From Hirundichthys speculiger (taxonomy: Eukaryota > Chordata > Actinopteri > Beloniformes > Exocoetidae): a stretch of 64,000 nucleotides of DNA. Location: positions 2,069,501 to 2,133,500 of the forward strand of contig JAGFBZ010002033.1 in assembly GCA_018398805.1 (NCBI GenBank), in the 5' to 3' direction. The notes below the pieces were generated by a model. The model was not told where the DNA came from. It saw only the letters and a program-made list of their open reading frames with translations, and ran no database searches. This document shows, piece after piece, positions 1 to 12,231 of the stretch; within the stretch, counting starts at the first letter, position 1; each line of letters begins with the position of its first letter. The translations under genes were made by a program, and so were the position numbers.

Positions 1-444
1 ACCAACAAGAAGATGAAGACCAACGATGCCCAATCTCCTTGTCAGTATATCAAAGTCGACCTCCGTATCACATAACACACTCATGGCCATTTTAGCGAGA
101 TACATGTATACATAGACTGAATTTCCAGGTACAATGAAAGTAGAATATGTATCAGTGTCGTTAATGGCGCCCCCTGCTGGTCTGTTCTAGCATGATCCTT
201 CTCTTCATTTCTAACGTGACGTGCAGAAACAAAAGCAATTGCCAGTGTGTTTCAGCTTAGGTTTTCCTAAAGTAGTATGGTTTTATTAACATTTCGGGAA
301 GAGATATAGTCGGTATTACATTTTCAGCTGTAAGCTGTTAAAGGTTTAAGCTGTGAAAGACACAAGTGAGTGTGATAGTGTGTAATGTTGGTTCATAGGT
401 CAGACAGACAAGGAAGTACTGGACGGTAAAGCACTTCAGCAAGA
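1..444. other. 5' flank of the GLOD5-like gene
   Basis: No coding signal or recognisable repeat is seen in this stretch. It should contain the promoter and 5' untranslated region of the GLOD5-like gene that starts at 445. I see no convincing TATA box just upstream of that start. Confidence 0.4.
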
Positions 445-1769
<1,325 letters not shown>

Positions 1770-1895
1770 ACATGGAAAAATACATTGAGCGCCTCGCCCT
1801 CATTGCACTTTTATGTTGTTCTTTAAGTTTTTATTTGCATTTTCTTTTTTTACATTTTGGTAAAGTGAGCTTGAGTGTTTTGAAAGGTGCTGATA

Positions 1896-1901
1896 AATAA
1901 A
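1896..1901 (+). terminator. Poly(A) signal of the GLOD5-like gene
   Basis: A canonical AATAAA lies about 125 bases after the stop codon, followed by T/GT-rich sequence. Confidence 0.65.
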
Positions 1902-2559
1902 GTTTATTGTAATTATTATAAAGATGTGGACAGTAAGGGGGTGTGATCACCTCACACATGGGTGAATTGTAAGGGGTTATTGTTGATGGGAGGAATGGCT
2001 TCCTGAATTGTTTTTTTGTGACAGTAGAGCTGCAGCAGTTTATTGAGAAAAAAAAATGTTTTTCCTCCAGCTTGTCATGCACTGGGGGGTGGGGGGGTGG
2101 CTGTAATTAAACATTGCTTTCACTTGATTCAGGAAAGGAAAGATGGCTCTGCAGCTCTGCTCTGGTGTCTGTGTATATGTTGTCAGCACCACTGAGGTAA
2201 AATTAAAAATAAATATACAAATAGCTCTGTGTTCTTCTTTATTTTCCTTTCATTGGTCAAATACCATCAGATGAACAGTGAAAACGGAAAGCCTGACTGT
2301 GAAATTGTGGCGTTAGACACAAAGTTATATTACAAAGATAATAGGGTTGGTATAAGGCTTGTTATATAAGAAATTATGATCGCAACACATGAAACAGTGA
2401 AAATATCCATTGCTACTGATAGTTATTTAACACCCCCCCTCCTGAGGTAAAACCTGATTTAGCCCCAAAATGCATTTAGTCAGCAGCAACAAGGTGTGTG
2501 TTTTCTGTCTTGAAAACAACAGCTCTTCCACTTTGATTTTTTAACCAAATCAAAGCATT
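1902..2559. other. Intergenic, no gene seen
   Basis: AT-rich sequence with short homopolymers and a G-run near 2083-2100. No coding or structured signal was recognised. Confidence 0.4.
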
Positions 2560-2567
2560 ATTCAGAC

Positions 2568-3455
2568 TAGGGATGGGAATTTGGTGAAGATTTATTTGTC
2601 GATCGTCGGGAGAATTAATGATTATTAATCGATTAATCATTAACATTTTTATATGGAAAACTATCACAATTATTCTCGATATCGGCGTGACGTTTGTTTT
2701 CCCCTTTGGCCTGGTTGCTATGGCCCGCGCAAGCCCGGATGTGTTCAGTGGCCCGGATGTCTGTGGTCGAGAATAATGTAACAGGAGACCTAACTTTTTC
2801 TTTTCTTTAAAAAAAACAACAATATTAAAAAAAGAGATATCGAGGGGACTACTTAACAAGGACAATTTATATCCCATTATATTAAGGCGCCAGTATTACA
2901 AGCTTTTTGTTTCTTAAAAAGATGCGCTTGTTGTGTGCTCGATGTGCACTGCAGCTCCTTCTGGTCCGTGCTAACACTGAGTTGAGGCTAGGCTAGGCTA
3001 GGCTAGGCTGAGATAGAGATGAACCGCCTCCACCGTCCTTTACAAGGCTTGGATGCGCGTTGTCCAAGTGATACATCATTGTCGTTGTCGATTAATTGTA
3101 TTTGTAATTTGCATTGCAGTGATTGCAGTACACTTGGTCATTTTCTAAACGAAAATGGTCCCACGCCACACTTCGCCGCGACCGCTTCATGATTAGGCGA
3201 TGACCTACAGAAGTTCGCATGTAACAACCGAGGCCAGCCAGGGTAGGGTGATGGTGAAATGTTGCCCCCTGTTGCCAAATTTCTATCGGTGGCACAGCGA
3301 AATGCATCGCATTGTTTGAGGACGTGCACTGATAACTTACATTCGGATTGTTTAAAAAACAAACAAAACATTCGGTTCATCGACGAAAATGAATGTCTTC
3401 GACCAAATTCTTAATGATCAATCATTGATTAATCGATTAATTATGCCCATCCCTA
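2568..3455. mobile_element. hAT-type DNA transposon, 888 bp, with decayed BED-finger fragment
   Basis: The ends are perfect 10-bp inverted repeats (TAGGGATGGG and CCCATCCCTA). They are flanked by a perfect 8-bp target duplication, ATTCAGAC, at 2560-2567 and 3456-3463, the hallmark of hAT elements. Both ends continue as AT-rich sequence with repeated GATTAATCGATTAAT motifs. Inside, on the minus strand near 3092-3175, is a short reading frame with the pattern of a BED zinc finger (WDHF, then CNHC), as at the N-terminus of hAT transposases. The rest of the transposase is missing, so the copy is non-autonomous. A (GGCTA)n run lies at about 2984-3008. Confidence 0.85.
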
Positions 3456-3559
3456 ATTCAGACATATGTAATATTTGTTTTTTAAACAACTTGTGATGGT
3501 ATTTTGCCTGGGGATTTGGATTTGCATAGTGATGAGGCAGAAGGTGCGGACCACACCCA

Positions 3560-4009
3560 AATTCTCGGAAACGGGCTGTCATGGCGAAGATCTCGTTTTA
3601 CTGGTTGATCTTTGTTCCTCTCCTCACCCATGGTCACGTACGGTGGGTAGTGACTGGAAGTATGAGGTCACGGATACAAGCATCTGAAATGAGTTTTCTC
3701 TGCAGGGTGGCTAGACTCCCTAAGAGATAGGGGTGAGAAGATTGGTCATCCAGGAGGGACTCGGTGTAGAGTCGCTGCTCCTCCACATCGAGAGGAGCCA
3801 GTTGAGGTTGTTTGGGCCCTGGTGAGGATGCCCCAGGGCAGGCCCAAGAACCATTGGAGAGACGATGTCTCTCGACTGAACTGGGAACGCCTCGGTGTTC
3901 CCCCAGAAGAGCTAGAGGAGGTGGCCGGGGAGATTGAAGTCTGGTTGCTTCGGCTGCTGCCCCTGCAACTAGAATTTGGATAAGTGGAAGTTAATAGATG
4001 GATGGATGG
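3560..4009 (+). mobile_element. LINE 3'-end fragment (reverse transcriptase C-terminal region)
   Basis: The translated remnant, in broken frames, resembles the C-terminal part of fish LINE polyproteins (GRPRTHWRD-like and PPEELEEVAGE-like segments). It ends in the short tandem tail (ATGG)n at about 3997-4009, as expected of a target-primed retroposon 3' end. The frame is interrupted and the 5' part is missing. The family was not assigned. Confidence 0.6.
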
Positions 4010-4041
4010 GTTTCCTAGTTCTTTAAACTAGTATATATGTG

Positions 4042-4208
4042 CAGGGCCGTCACAAGGGGGGGGCGGGGCCCGGGGCAGACTTGAGATGCGAGGCCCTTTT
4101 CAGGATAACCTATTGACCTATTGGTCAAGTGTGAGGCCCGTCATAGGTACGTCACAGCGCGGGGCTCTGGGCGACCGCCCCCTTCGCCCCCCCCTTGCGA
4201 CGGCCCTG
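4042..4208. mobile_element. hAT-type MITE, 167 bp
   Basis: The inverted termini begin CAGGGCCGTC and end GACGGCCCTG, each running into a G-rich or C-rich tract. A perfect 8-bp target duplication, TATATGTG, flanks the element at 4034-4041 and 4209-4216. It has no coding capacity. Confidence 0.85.
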
Positions 4209-4415
4209 TATATGTGTCATCTGTGAACGTTGTCGCTGCTTTAAGGAAGCTCATGCGACATATTGATTTATTTTGTTCTCTTCATGGCCTTTTGTTTTTA
4301 GAATTGAACTGAAAAACACTATTTGTGCCTCTATTTCTGAAAGCATTACTTTTCAAACACTTGTTATATAATTTACTGTTAATGCTCACGGTAAAGGAAA
4401 GTTGAACTTCACCCT

Positions 4416-5488
4416 CAGTGTTGGGCAAGTTCACTTTCTACATGAACTAGTTCAGTTCATAGTTCACAGAAATTAAAATGAACTAGTTCAGTTCAACATT
4501 TCAAAAAATGACCTAAATAGTTCACTTTTAGTTCTTTTATTAAAATCTTAAAATAATTGCCACTGCCCATATACTACCCCACCACAAACAAGCAATCATT
4601 TCATCCAGTTTATCTGTCGAAAACTATGTGTCCAATTCAGAATCCTTAACCAACCAGGGTTCACATTAGCATTGAAGGGACAGCCCATGTAAAACTGTAA
4701 TTTCAGTTTCTCTCTACAGTATATTAAAATATGAGCAAAAACTTGCTGCCAAATGGTCTTTATTATAAGACTATGTCAGCTTGTTCACAAACACGAGACG
4801 AGAGTTCTTAGGCTGATGTTTACTGTGGTTTGTATTAATTCTTTGCTTTTTCACCACAAGAACACCATAGAACTGATAAAACACAGAAAATGATGTACAA
4901 ACATTACTTACACTACTCAGCTTATACAAATATACAATTTGCGAAACATAGAATAACATACCACTTTGGCCTGCAAGTGGACAAACCGGTGAACTTAAAC
5001 GCTTATTATCCTTCTTATCAGGGTCGTTGTATTAAATGTTTACCGAACCTTTTGGGACTGGAAGTAACATCACCGTCATCTAACTAAGTTTATCAAGCTT
5101 GCTGTTTTACCTTTGCTTAAATACCAAAAATTATTACTTCTTTCCTCAAAATATGTTATTAAAATATAAAAAAATAGAAATTAAAGCACTTAAAACAAAC
5201 ATGTCATTTTAACATTCTCTATGGCATGAACAGCACCACAACTACATCCAGTGGCAAAACATGACCAAAAAAAATACCGCAACTGCCGTTACAAAGACAA
5301 AAACAGGTCCTTAAGGTGCAAATGTTTTTTTTTCCCCCATTTCAATATTTTAATCCCAGACTGCAAAGATTACAGTGTAATCTCTGGAATCGGGGTGCTC
5401 CTCCGGCTCTGGGTGACTGCAGCTTTCATCTTACTCCATGATCGTTTTAAACGTTTGATGACGCAATTGTTAGCGTGACAGAAGCGAC
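4416..5488. mobile_element. hAT-like element, CAGTGTTGGGCAAG family, right end lost
   Basis: The left end is CAGTGTTGGGCAAGTTCAC, followed by repeats of an AACTAGTTCA/TGAACTAGTT motif. The body is the reverse-orientation relative of the element at 40632-41836 (shared segments around 4560-4780 and 5270-5480), but it carries about 480 extra bases at 4790-5270. The homology stops near 5488, where sequence of the tandem 5.5-17.8 kb repeat begins. The second terminus is therefore missing and no target duplication can be shown. Confidence 0.6.
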
Positions 5489-6660
5489 AGCCGTGTTGCT
5501 TTCTTTCCTTATTGTTGTATTTTATTAAGGTCGAAACTTAAAAACTTAAATGTTTCCTTACCATCTTTGCAATGCTTCCTTGTTAGTCATTGAGTTAGCG
5601 ATACTGTTGTTTTCAGGAAATTTGCAGGCTTTGCGTCACTTACTTTCCTTCTAAATGATTATCAAAAGAGATTATTTATTAAAAGAGATTACAAAGGAAA
5701 GATATTAGCAATAAAGTCAGACAACTATTTATTTATTTGTTTCGCTTTTTATTTAGGTCACCAGTATTCTTCTGAAGATCCTTCTGAAGATTGAGTAATG
5801 ATTAGTCAGGAGTTTATGGTCTTTTTCCCACAGCTATTTTTTTATTGAACAAAAACTAAGCCAAGTTACAGAAGTAGTGTGTGAACAATAGATTTCATCC
5901 TATGATTCAGAAGGTTTTAAAACCACTTTTTGCCACAAACCACAAACTTGAAGTACATTGCAAGAATTTGAAGAGTCACTCTATAATTGTGCCTGAATTT
6001 ATTGAGGTTAGTGAGCATTCACATGCACAGTTGTCTGGATTACCATTACTAAACCCAGATTTGTTTCTCTTACAGGCTTTCTGTTGTGTTTGATTTGCTA
6101 TGTTTGGTTTTATCCAAATATGGCACAGTGCATTCTTAACAAACATTTGTTTTGTGTGTCTATAGGTTTGCTCAAATGCAGCTTTGCAAACCTTTGCTGC
6201 GCTGCTGCATGCGTTTTAGGGAGAAGAGACTGTCTCCCTGGTAACTCTTATCAACAACCTACTTCCCTCCATGATTTTCATACCTTCAAAGCTATTCAGG
6301 TATATTGTGTCTCTGTTTTGAAGAGCATTTGTTTTGAATTATTAACTTAATTATTTTTTTTCTACTTGTTCAGAGTTCTTAAGGTTACATATTTACGGTA
6401 AACTTGCCTGATGTTTTTAGCACATCCGTTTCCTTCTGTCCCTTTCAGGGTCCTGCTGGGCAGGTGCATGAAACAGAGGTCCACTGTTTCCAAGACACAC
6501 ATAACTTAAAATTCACAGACCAAAACAAGGAAGCTGTTGTTTCCCAGCACTGCTGTGCATTTGAAAAAGCTCTTTTGTGCATTTCAAAACTTAAACACCT
6601 GAACAAGAAAATCAACTCTATTTTTGCTTTTGTTATAAAATCATGACAACAAACATTTTT
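5489..6660. repeat. Partial copy of the local tandem repeat unit
   Basis: It contains the same blocks, in the same order, as the units at 10479-17391. These are the AACTTAAAAACTTAAATG block (about 5535), the AAGAGATT...GGAAAGATATTAGC block (about 5690) and the TTATTGAACAAAAACTAAGCC block (about 5842). It ends with a block at 6297-6660 that recurs almost unchanged at 17404-17770. It is internally deleted relative to the longer units. No coding sequence is supported; the short reading frame here recurs in both copies only because the DNA does. Confidence 0.65.
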
Positions 6661-7070
6661 TGGATTTATGACTAGTGATTCACTGAAAGTGACTATTATT
6701 CTCTTCTCAGTTCCCCATACTCAAACATTTTTCAAGATGTTGAAACAAGAGTCACATTATGCTTCAGGAAAAGTACCGACAATGATTGTGCTAAATTCGT
6801 GTCAGTGTTAAGGTGCCCCAGGTGACTTAGCATTCTGCCACAAATTTACGAGAAGCGGTATGGAAAGTATTTGAATCTTAAGATTGTGCAGTTTGTGCTG
6901 ACTGGCGTGGTGACCAGCAACCTGGTCCTCTGGCCATCTCATCTCAGTGCTGCTACCTGCATCTGTTTATGTTTATGTGGTCATTATATTTAGTCATTTG
7001 TGTGCTCTCCTCTATCTGTCCTACACCCTCTCTCTGTTCTGTCTCCCCTCTTTTCTTTCTTTACCTGGCT

Positions 7071-7318
7071 GGCCTTTGGCAGGAAGGTCCCCCCATATGA
7101 GCCAGGTCCTGCTCAAGGTTTGTTCCTCTTAAAGTGGAGTTTTTCCTTGCCACTGTTTGGCTGAAAGGTTTTTTTTAACCTGCCATTATCCTTGTTTAGG
7201 ATTCAATATTATATTTCTAATTAATGATATTTGCTCGGGGGTCATGCTCTGGGTCTCTGTAAAGTGCCTAGAGACAATTGACATTGTAACAGACGCTATA
7301 CAAATGAATTGAATTGAA
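7071..7318 (+). mobile_element. Fish LINE/SINE 3'-end fragment with (GAATT)n tail
   Basis: It contains the segment GCTCAAGGTTTGTTCCTC followed by TTTTTCCTTGCCACTGT, a very common interspersed repeat of fish genomes, and ends in a GAATTGAATTGAATTGAATT tail at about 7299-7318. A decayed copy of the same 3' region occurs at 37780-37905. The assignment is by recall of the family pattern. Confidence 0.55.
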
Positions 7319-8389
7319 TTGAATTAAGATGTTACCTGCGGTCATGAGAGACAAAGGCCATTATATTCAGACTGTCAACCTGTAACCCTGGAACTTCCAA
7401 TCACCTGACAAAAGAAACCCTGCGAGGCATTGTGTGGAAACTCCATCTATTTCACTCATACAAGGGCTCAAGTTTCTATATATGACGTGTCATATGATGT
7501 CACTCACCACCGTGTTGCCTCACTTATTGTGGAAGGTGAGAGTACCATAAATACTTTTATTTTTCACCGTTTTGGGTTGAACTTTGGTGTACTGACTGGA
7601 TCTCAGTGTAAATACCACTTTGCTGTTACATCACATATTAGGCTACTCATACTCCTCAGTATTGTAGTCTGTATTATTTCTCTGAAGGACTGAAAGTGAG
7701 AAATCCATAATAAATACCAAAATTCATATAAAATAGCACAGAAAATAGTACATAAATAATATTAGAATAATGTGTGCATACTCATTTTTAGCTGTAATTG
7801 TGTAACCATTGTGTAACAGCTCTACTGTCATTTTCATTTAGCAATTAAAAGCATTTCATTTATTTCTTTATGTTTGATTTACAAATGTAAATCAAACACA
7901 AAGAAATATACATATAAAAATATTCTAATAATAATAATTAAAAAATAATAAAAATATAATTCCTCTTTTATTTGTTTTCTTTTATGAGTTTATTTCTGTA
8001 TTTTAATTCTAAAATGTTTCTCTAATGAAATAAGAGGCAGTTCTTGATTTGGGCAAAGTGGACAAGTGTCCATGGTGCACTCTGTCTGAGGGCGCATGAA
8101 GGGAGGAAAAAAAAAGTGGTCCAGAGACCGGAGAAAAAAACAATGTGCTAGTGAAGAACAAAACCCACCACCACCAACAACAACAAAAAAACAATTGCAG
8201 AAGAAGAGCAGGAGGGGGGCAGTGCAGTGTTACCTTCACCTCTGGGTCTCAGGCCACTGATTCAACTAAAGCCTATCACACCAGAAACTGCTTCTAAAGA
8301 AAATGACATATCAGTCATATAGTTTTGGTTCTTGTGTTCATGCCTGGAGCTCACATCCTGGTACTCAAAGTTCATACCAGGATATGCAG

Positions 8390-8500
8390 CTGTTGTCGAG
8401 CCTCTGGAAACACTTCTCCACGGAGCCGAGTCATTCACATGGATACCTGAGGCCCAGAGTAGTTTTAAAACTGTGAAAGAACTGATTTGAACAGCCCCAT
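8390..8500 (+). mobile_element. Possible Ty3/gypsy-type pol (RNase H boundary) fragment
   Basis: One frame reads EPLETLLHGAESFTWIPEA followed by a QSSFKTVKEL-like segment before a stop. This resembles the region just after the reverse transcriptase in Ty3/gypsy pol (EPLxxL...FxWxxEAQxxFxxLK). The piece is short and broken, so this is a weak call. Confidence 0.35.
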
Positions 8501-8579
8501 AGTCCCTCTGTTGAACCCTGAGCTACCCAATGGTCTGGGTGTGCTGCTTACCCGGATACATCCGGATAGCTCAGAGATA

Positions 8580-9085
8580 GTTCAGTTCAACATTTCAAAA
8601 AATTAACTAAATAGTTCACTTTTAGTTCTTTTATTAAAATCTTTTTTAATGTTGCTGCGGGCAATTATTTGTCAAAATGATTACCACTGCCCATATACTA
8701 CCCCACCACGAACTGCAATTATTTTATCCATTTTATCTGTCGAAAACTATTGGTCCAATTTGTAATCTTTAACCAACCAGGGTTCACATTAGCATTGAAA
8801 GGACAGCCCATGTAAAACTGTTATTTCCGCTTCAGCTTCTCTCTACAGCAGCCATTCCTAAACTTTAGAATACCAAGGCCCAATTTGAAATGTGAAAAAT
8901 CTCAGCAGCCCACCGAAACCTTTAATTACAACTGTGATCAACATACAGGACAAGGAACCATGATCCGATATTAATGTAAGGGGTCAACAAATAAAGTGAC
9001 ACTTGTCATATTAAGTTAAGATGACAGTAGAACAACACTTAACTGGTTTGTTTTATTACTTCTTAATGTTTTTCAATCATGTCAT
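8580..9085. mobile_element. Composite hAT fragments (same family as 40632-41836)
   Basis: 8580-8850 matches the body of the CAGTGTTGGGCAAG hAT family. At about 8851, within CTACAG, it passes into the smaller element that is also nested at 41093-41474 (AGCCATTCCTAAACTTTAGAAT). The match fades at about 9085, where the tandem repeat sequence starts. Neither element is complete here. Confidence 0.55.
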
Positions 9086-9089
9086 GAAT

Positions 9090-9611
9090 ATGAAAGAGAT
9101 TATTTATTAAGAGATTACAAAGGAAAGATATTAGCAATGGTATACCTTTAAAGTCAGACAACTATATATTTATTTGTTTACCCATTCATTTAGGTCTCCA
9201 GTCAATGGGGGGTAAACAAGTGCTCAAGATGTTAGCATCTTTTTGAAATAATGAGAGAGTAATGTATAAGAATCTTTTTGTTCTTCCTGTGATAATTGTT
9301 TCTTTTATGAATGCAATGATATTTTTGCCAGTGTGAAAGCTGGCATGCTGTCAGCACTGTACATACGAGCTTTTCCTGAATGTTGGCATGAGATGGAGGA
9401 AAGAGACAAATGTTTCATTGTTCTTTTTGACTTCTAATGCATTCACTATCAGTTCAATTGTTCTTGTTTGTTTTTTCATTGATGCGTTTGCAACCAGTCT
9501 GGTATCATTAAACAATACCTGAGTTACTCATGAAGTCACCTGTTGTTTCAGAGCATCTTTAGTTTCATTGTTACAGATGCCACTGAAGATCAGCCTCTGT
9601 ATATGGCTCAC
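9090..9611. repeat. Partial copy of the tandem repeat, adjoining the env remnant
   Basis: This ~520-base block is highly similar to 10610-11085 and 14290-14870, including GTGAAAGCTGGCATGCTGTCAGC and GAAGATCAGCCTCTGTATATGG. It runs directly into the end of the env-like reading frame at 9612. Part of the repeat may therefore be retroviral sequence 3' of env, but no LTR borders were identified. Confidence 0.6.
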
Positions 9612-10299
9612 CTACTTAAATGAAATTAAAGCAATTAAACCTGCCACAAACACGGCCAATGACATTAAAACAGAGGACACTAAGAGACGGTATTTTCCAA
9701 AGGAATCCCTCCATGAATCCCACATGGAAGTGTCAACACCAGAATGCTGTTTCATCTTGCTATTGAGGGTATGTAGGCCTTCAATGGCCTTAGTCAGGCT
9801 GCCATCAGCAGCGGTGTTATTTGGTATAAACGAACAACATTGTTCACCAAACATTGCACAAATTCCTTCGTTTTCAGCAAGCAACATTCTAGAGCTATTC
9901 TATTCTGGAACACCATGAGTGAAGTCGCCGACAGCTGTCCATGAACAGCCTCAAAACCGCTGTGGGTCCAATTTCCTAATCTCTGAACATTGTAGTGGAT
10001 GTAGTTGACCCTGTCCACATTCTTGTTAAGCGTACACCACCAACAGATGAAAGATTCAAAACCTGCTGCAACTTGATCAACTAATTTGTACTCATCAGTG
10101 ATGGCTGCTGGTATTATCTGGGCCCTGGACCCATACAGACCACACAATCTATTTTTGTTACATTCGCTGCTTGTTCTACCATCAGTAACCATCTGTTGTT
10201 GTCACCAGATACTCGAGTGGTAACACGAAAGCATCCATCAACATTATCAAGCGGCACACTGACAGCTGTCACGCCAGCTCGTCGTGTATAACTGTTCAT
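9612..10299 (-). pseudogene. Broken retroviral envelope (env) remnant
   Basis: On the minus strand three overlapping open segments (10299-10114, 10192-9794 and 9887-9612) lie in different frames and together look like the end of SU and most of TM of an endogenous retrovirus Env. Visible marks are two Cys-X-X-Cys pairs in the upstream part (CVVC and CWWC) and, in the last segment, a Cys-X6-Cys-Cys motif. After these come a charged stretch and a hydrophobic membrane anchor just before the stop. The frame changes at about 10.11-10.19 kb and 9.79-9.89 kb, and the lack of a signal peptide or gag-pol nearby, show a dead, truncated copy. The CX6CC arrangement is typical of gamma-type Env. I did not attempt a repaired reading. 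Antisense open frames over the same bases are shadows. Confidence 0.7.
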
Positions 10300-10379
10300 C
10301 CTAGGCTACTCTGTGGTTCCCATATTACTATTGACACATTCATTATTTTATTGTTGTCCATTTTCTTTTTTATTGCTAT

Positions 10380-10462
10380 TTCCACTTGCTGCTGTAACGA
10401 TGTAAATTTCCCCATTGTGGGACAAATAAAGGAATATCTTATCTTATCTTATTTTATCTTAC
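10380..10462 (+). mobile_element. LINE 3' tail with (TATCT)n
   Basis: TGTAAATTTCCCCATTGTGG, GACAAATAAAGG and then a run of TATCT units form a familiar fish LINE 3' end. It separates the env remnant from the first tandem unit. Confidence 0.55.
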
Positions 10463-10478
10463 AACAATCCGAGCTCAA

Positions 10479-12231
10479 AACTTAAAAACTTAAATGTTTC
10501 CTTACTATCTTTGTAATGCTTCCTTGTTAGTCATTGAGTTATTGATACTGTTGTTTCCAGGAAATTTGCAGGCTTTGCGTCACTTGCTTTCCTTATCAAA
10601 GATTATTAAAAGAGATTATTTATTAAGAGATTACAAAGGAAAGATATTAGCAATGGTATACCTTTAATGGGGGATAAACAAGTGCTCAAGATGTTAGCAT
10701 CGTTTTGAAATAATGAGAGAGTAATGTATAAGAATTTTTTTGTTCATCCTGCGGTAGTTTTTCATTTATGAATGCAATGATATTTTTGCCAATGTGAAAG
10801 CTGGCATGCTGTCAGCACTGTACATACAAGCTTTTCCTGAATGTTGGCATTAGATGGAGGAAAGAGACAAATGTTTCATTGTTCTTTTTGACTTCTAATG
10901 CATTCACTATCAAATCACTTGTTTGTTTTTCACTGATGCATTTGCAACCAGTCTGGTATCATTAAATAATATCTGAGTTACTCATGAAGTCACCTGTTGT
11001 TTCAGAGCATCTTTAGTTTCATTGTTACAGATGACACCGAAGATCAGCCTCTGTATATGGCTCACCTATTTAAATTAAATTAAACCACAAAGCTATCCAG
11101 CCTTCCTGGGATAAACCACTGTTATGGATTGTTTTGACTCTAAATGCTAATACAGGGACTTACTGTCAACCAAAAATAATAACCATGTCAGTTATTGTTC
11201 TGTGGAATCTCCAGCTGTGTCACTACTATAGATATTAGTTTACTTTGATCTTTACATCTCATTGCACTGTTATTGTATCACCTCCTTTTGTGTGGTTGAA
11301 AAGAACATGAGAAGTGTACATGTTTAAATCGAGCTGATTGTAATTTAACTCCTTTTGCTGTTGTCCCAATGAAAAATTTCTCCCAGTATTGTTTGAAAGA
11401 CAAAACACACACATACACACACGCACACACACACACACAAAAACACCCTGCTCCAATGCAAAAGTTTTCTTTATCAGGAAACAAGATTGAAAAAATAATC
11501 TGGCCCTGATCAGGTCTTACAATTAGAGGAACAACACTTTGCTATTTTTTTATTGAACAAAAACTAAGCCAAGGGGCAGAAGTAGTGTGTGAACAATAGA
11601 TTTCATCCTGTCTGTGTGAGTGGACACATTTATGTCACAAAGACATAATACCTTATTCAATACTAATACAGTCTCAAACATATATGCAGTGGTGGGGGCT
11701 TCTTTGAAGTTTCTAAAGAGTATTTGAGCTTAGTATTTTTAATTTCTTTTTTTCTAATGTTGTCAGGTGACACTCAGGTGACATAAGACATTAGATATTT
11801 GTTTCCAGCAAAAACACAGTGCACATTGACATCAACTGGAGAAATCTAAGAAACTCTACTTGAATAAGAGAAAAAAAAATTAATTTCTTTTTGATGAGCA
11901 TCAGACAGCTGTCTTGCATGTAATAAAGATCACAGATGTTTAGGAGCCAAAGATGTACAGATGTGTTCAGATCTGATAAATAATAAGACCAAAGCATATT
12001 ACCAGTGAAATCCTCCATCAGCATAATAGAGCCAATGGCTTTCTCATTGTGTGAAACCAATACCACATTATATACATGACGTCTTGTACGGTGTATTTGT
12101 ATCTTGCATAGTTATTTATTGTTCTGACAGGTGTATTTTACATTTTTGAAATATGATCCAAAGGATGATATTAACACTTACTTGTGTTTCACCCTGCCTT
12201 TCTTTCCTTATTGGTGTATTTGATGAGCTCG
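10479..12231. repeat. Tandem repeat unit 1 (~1.75 kb)
   Basis: The order of blocks is: AACTTAAAAACTTAAATG; AAGAGATTATTTATTAAG; GTGAAAGCTGGCATGCTG; GAAGATCAGCCTCTG; ACAGGGACTTACTGTC (11153-11168); a CA-rich run (about 11401-11447); ATTGAACAAAAACTAAGCC; CCAATACCACATTATATAC; and TTCCTTATTGGTGTATTTG. The same order recurs in units 2 and 3. No long open frame was found. The nature of the unit is unknown; it may be a segmental tandem duplication of transposon-derived DNA. Confidence 0.7.

Larger units (their letters stand above)
6661..9085. other. Repeat-rich intergenic sequence without a gene
   Basis: Besides the elements listed separately (7071-7318, 8390-8500 and 8580-9085) this stretch is AT-rich and I recognise no exon. 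It carries short A-runs and an imperfect AT-rich dyad around 7870-7910 (TTTGATTTACAAATGTAAATCAAA). Confidence 0.4.

Noticed and set aside
6404..6646. 80-codon frame repeated at 17532-17768
   Set aside because: Both copies lie in duplicated DNA and differ by indels in the N-terminal part; the similarity is at DNA level without codon-wise conservation.
7870..7910. AT-rich dyad as a possible terminator or tRNA-like structure
   Set aside because: The stem is AT-only and imperfect; no tRNA boxes were found.
9568..9918. Plus-strand 116-codon open frame over the env remnant
   Set aside because: It is antisense to the frames with Env-type Cys motifs and membrane anchor, and has no domain of its own.
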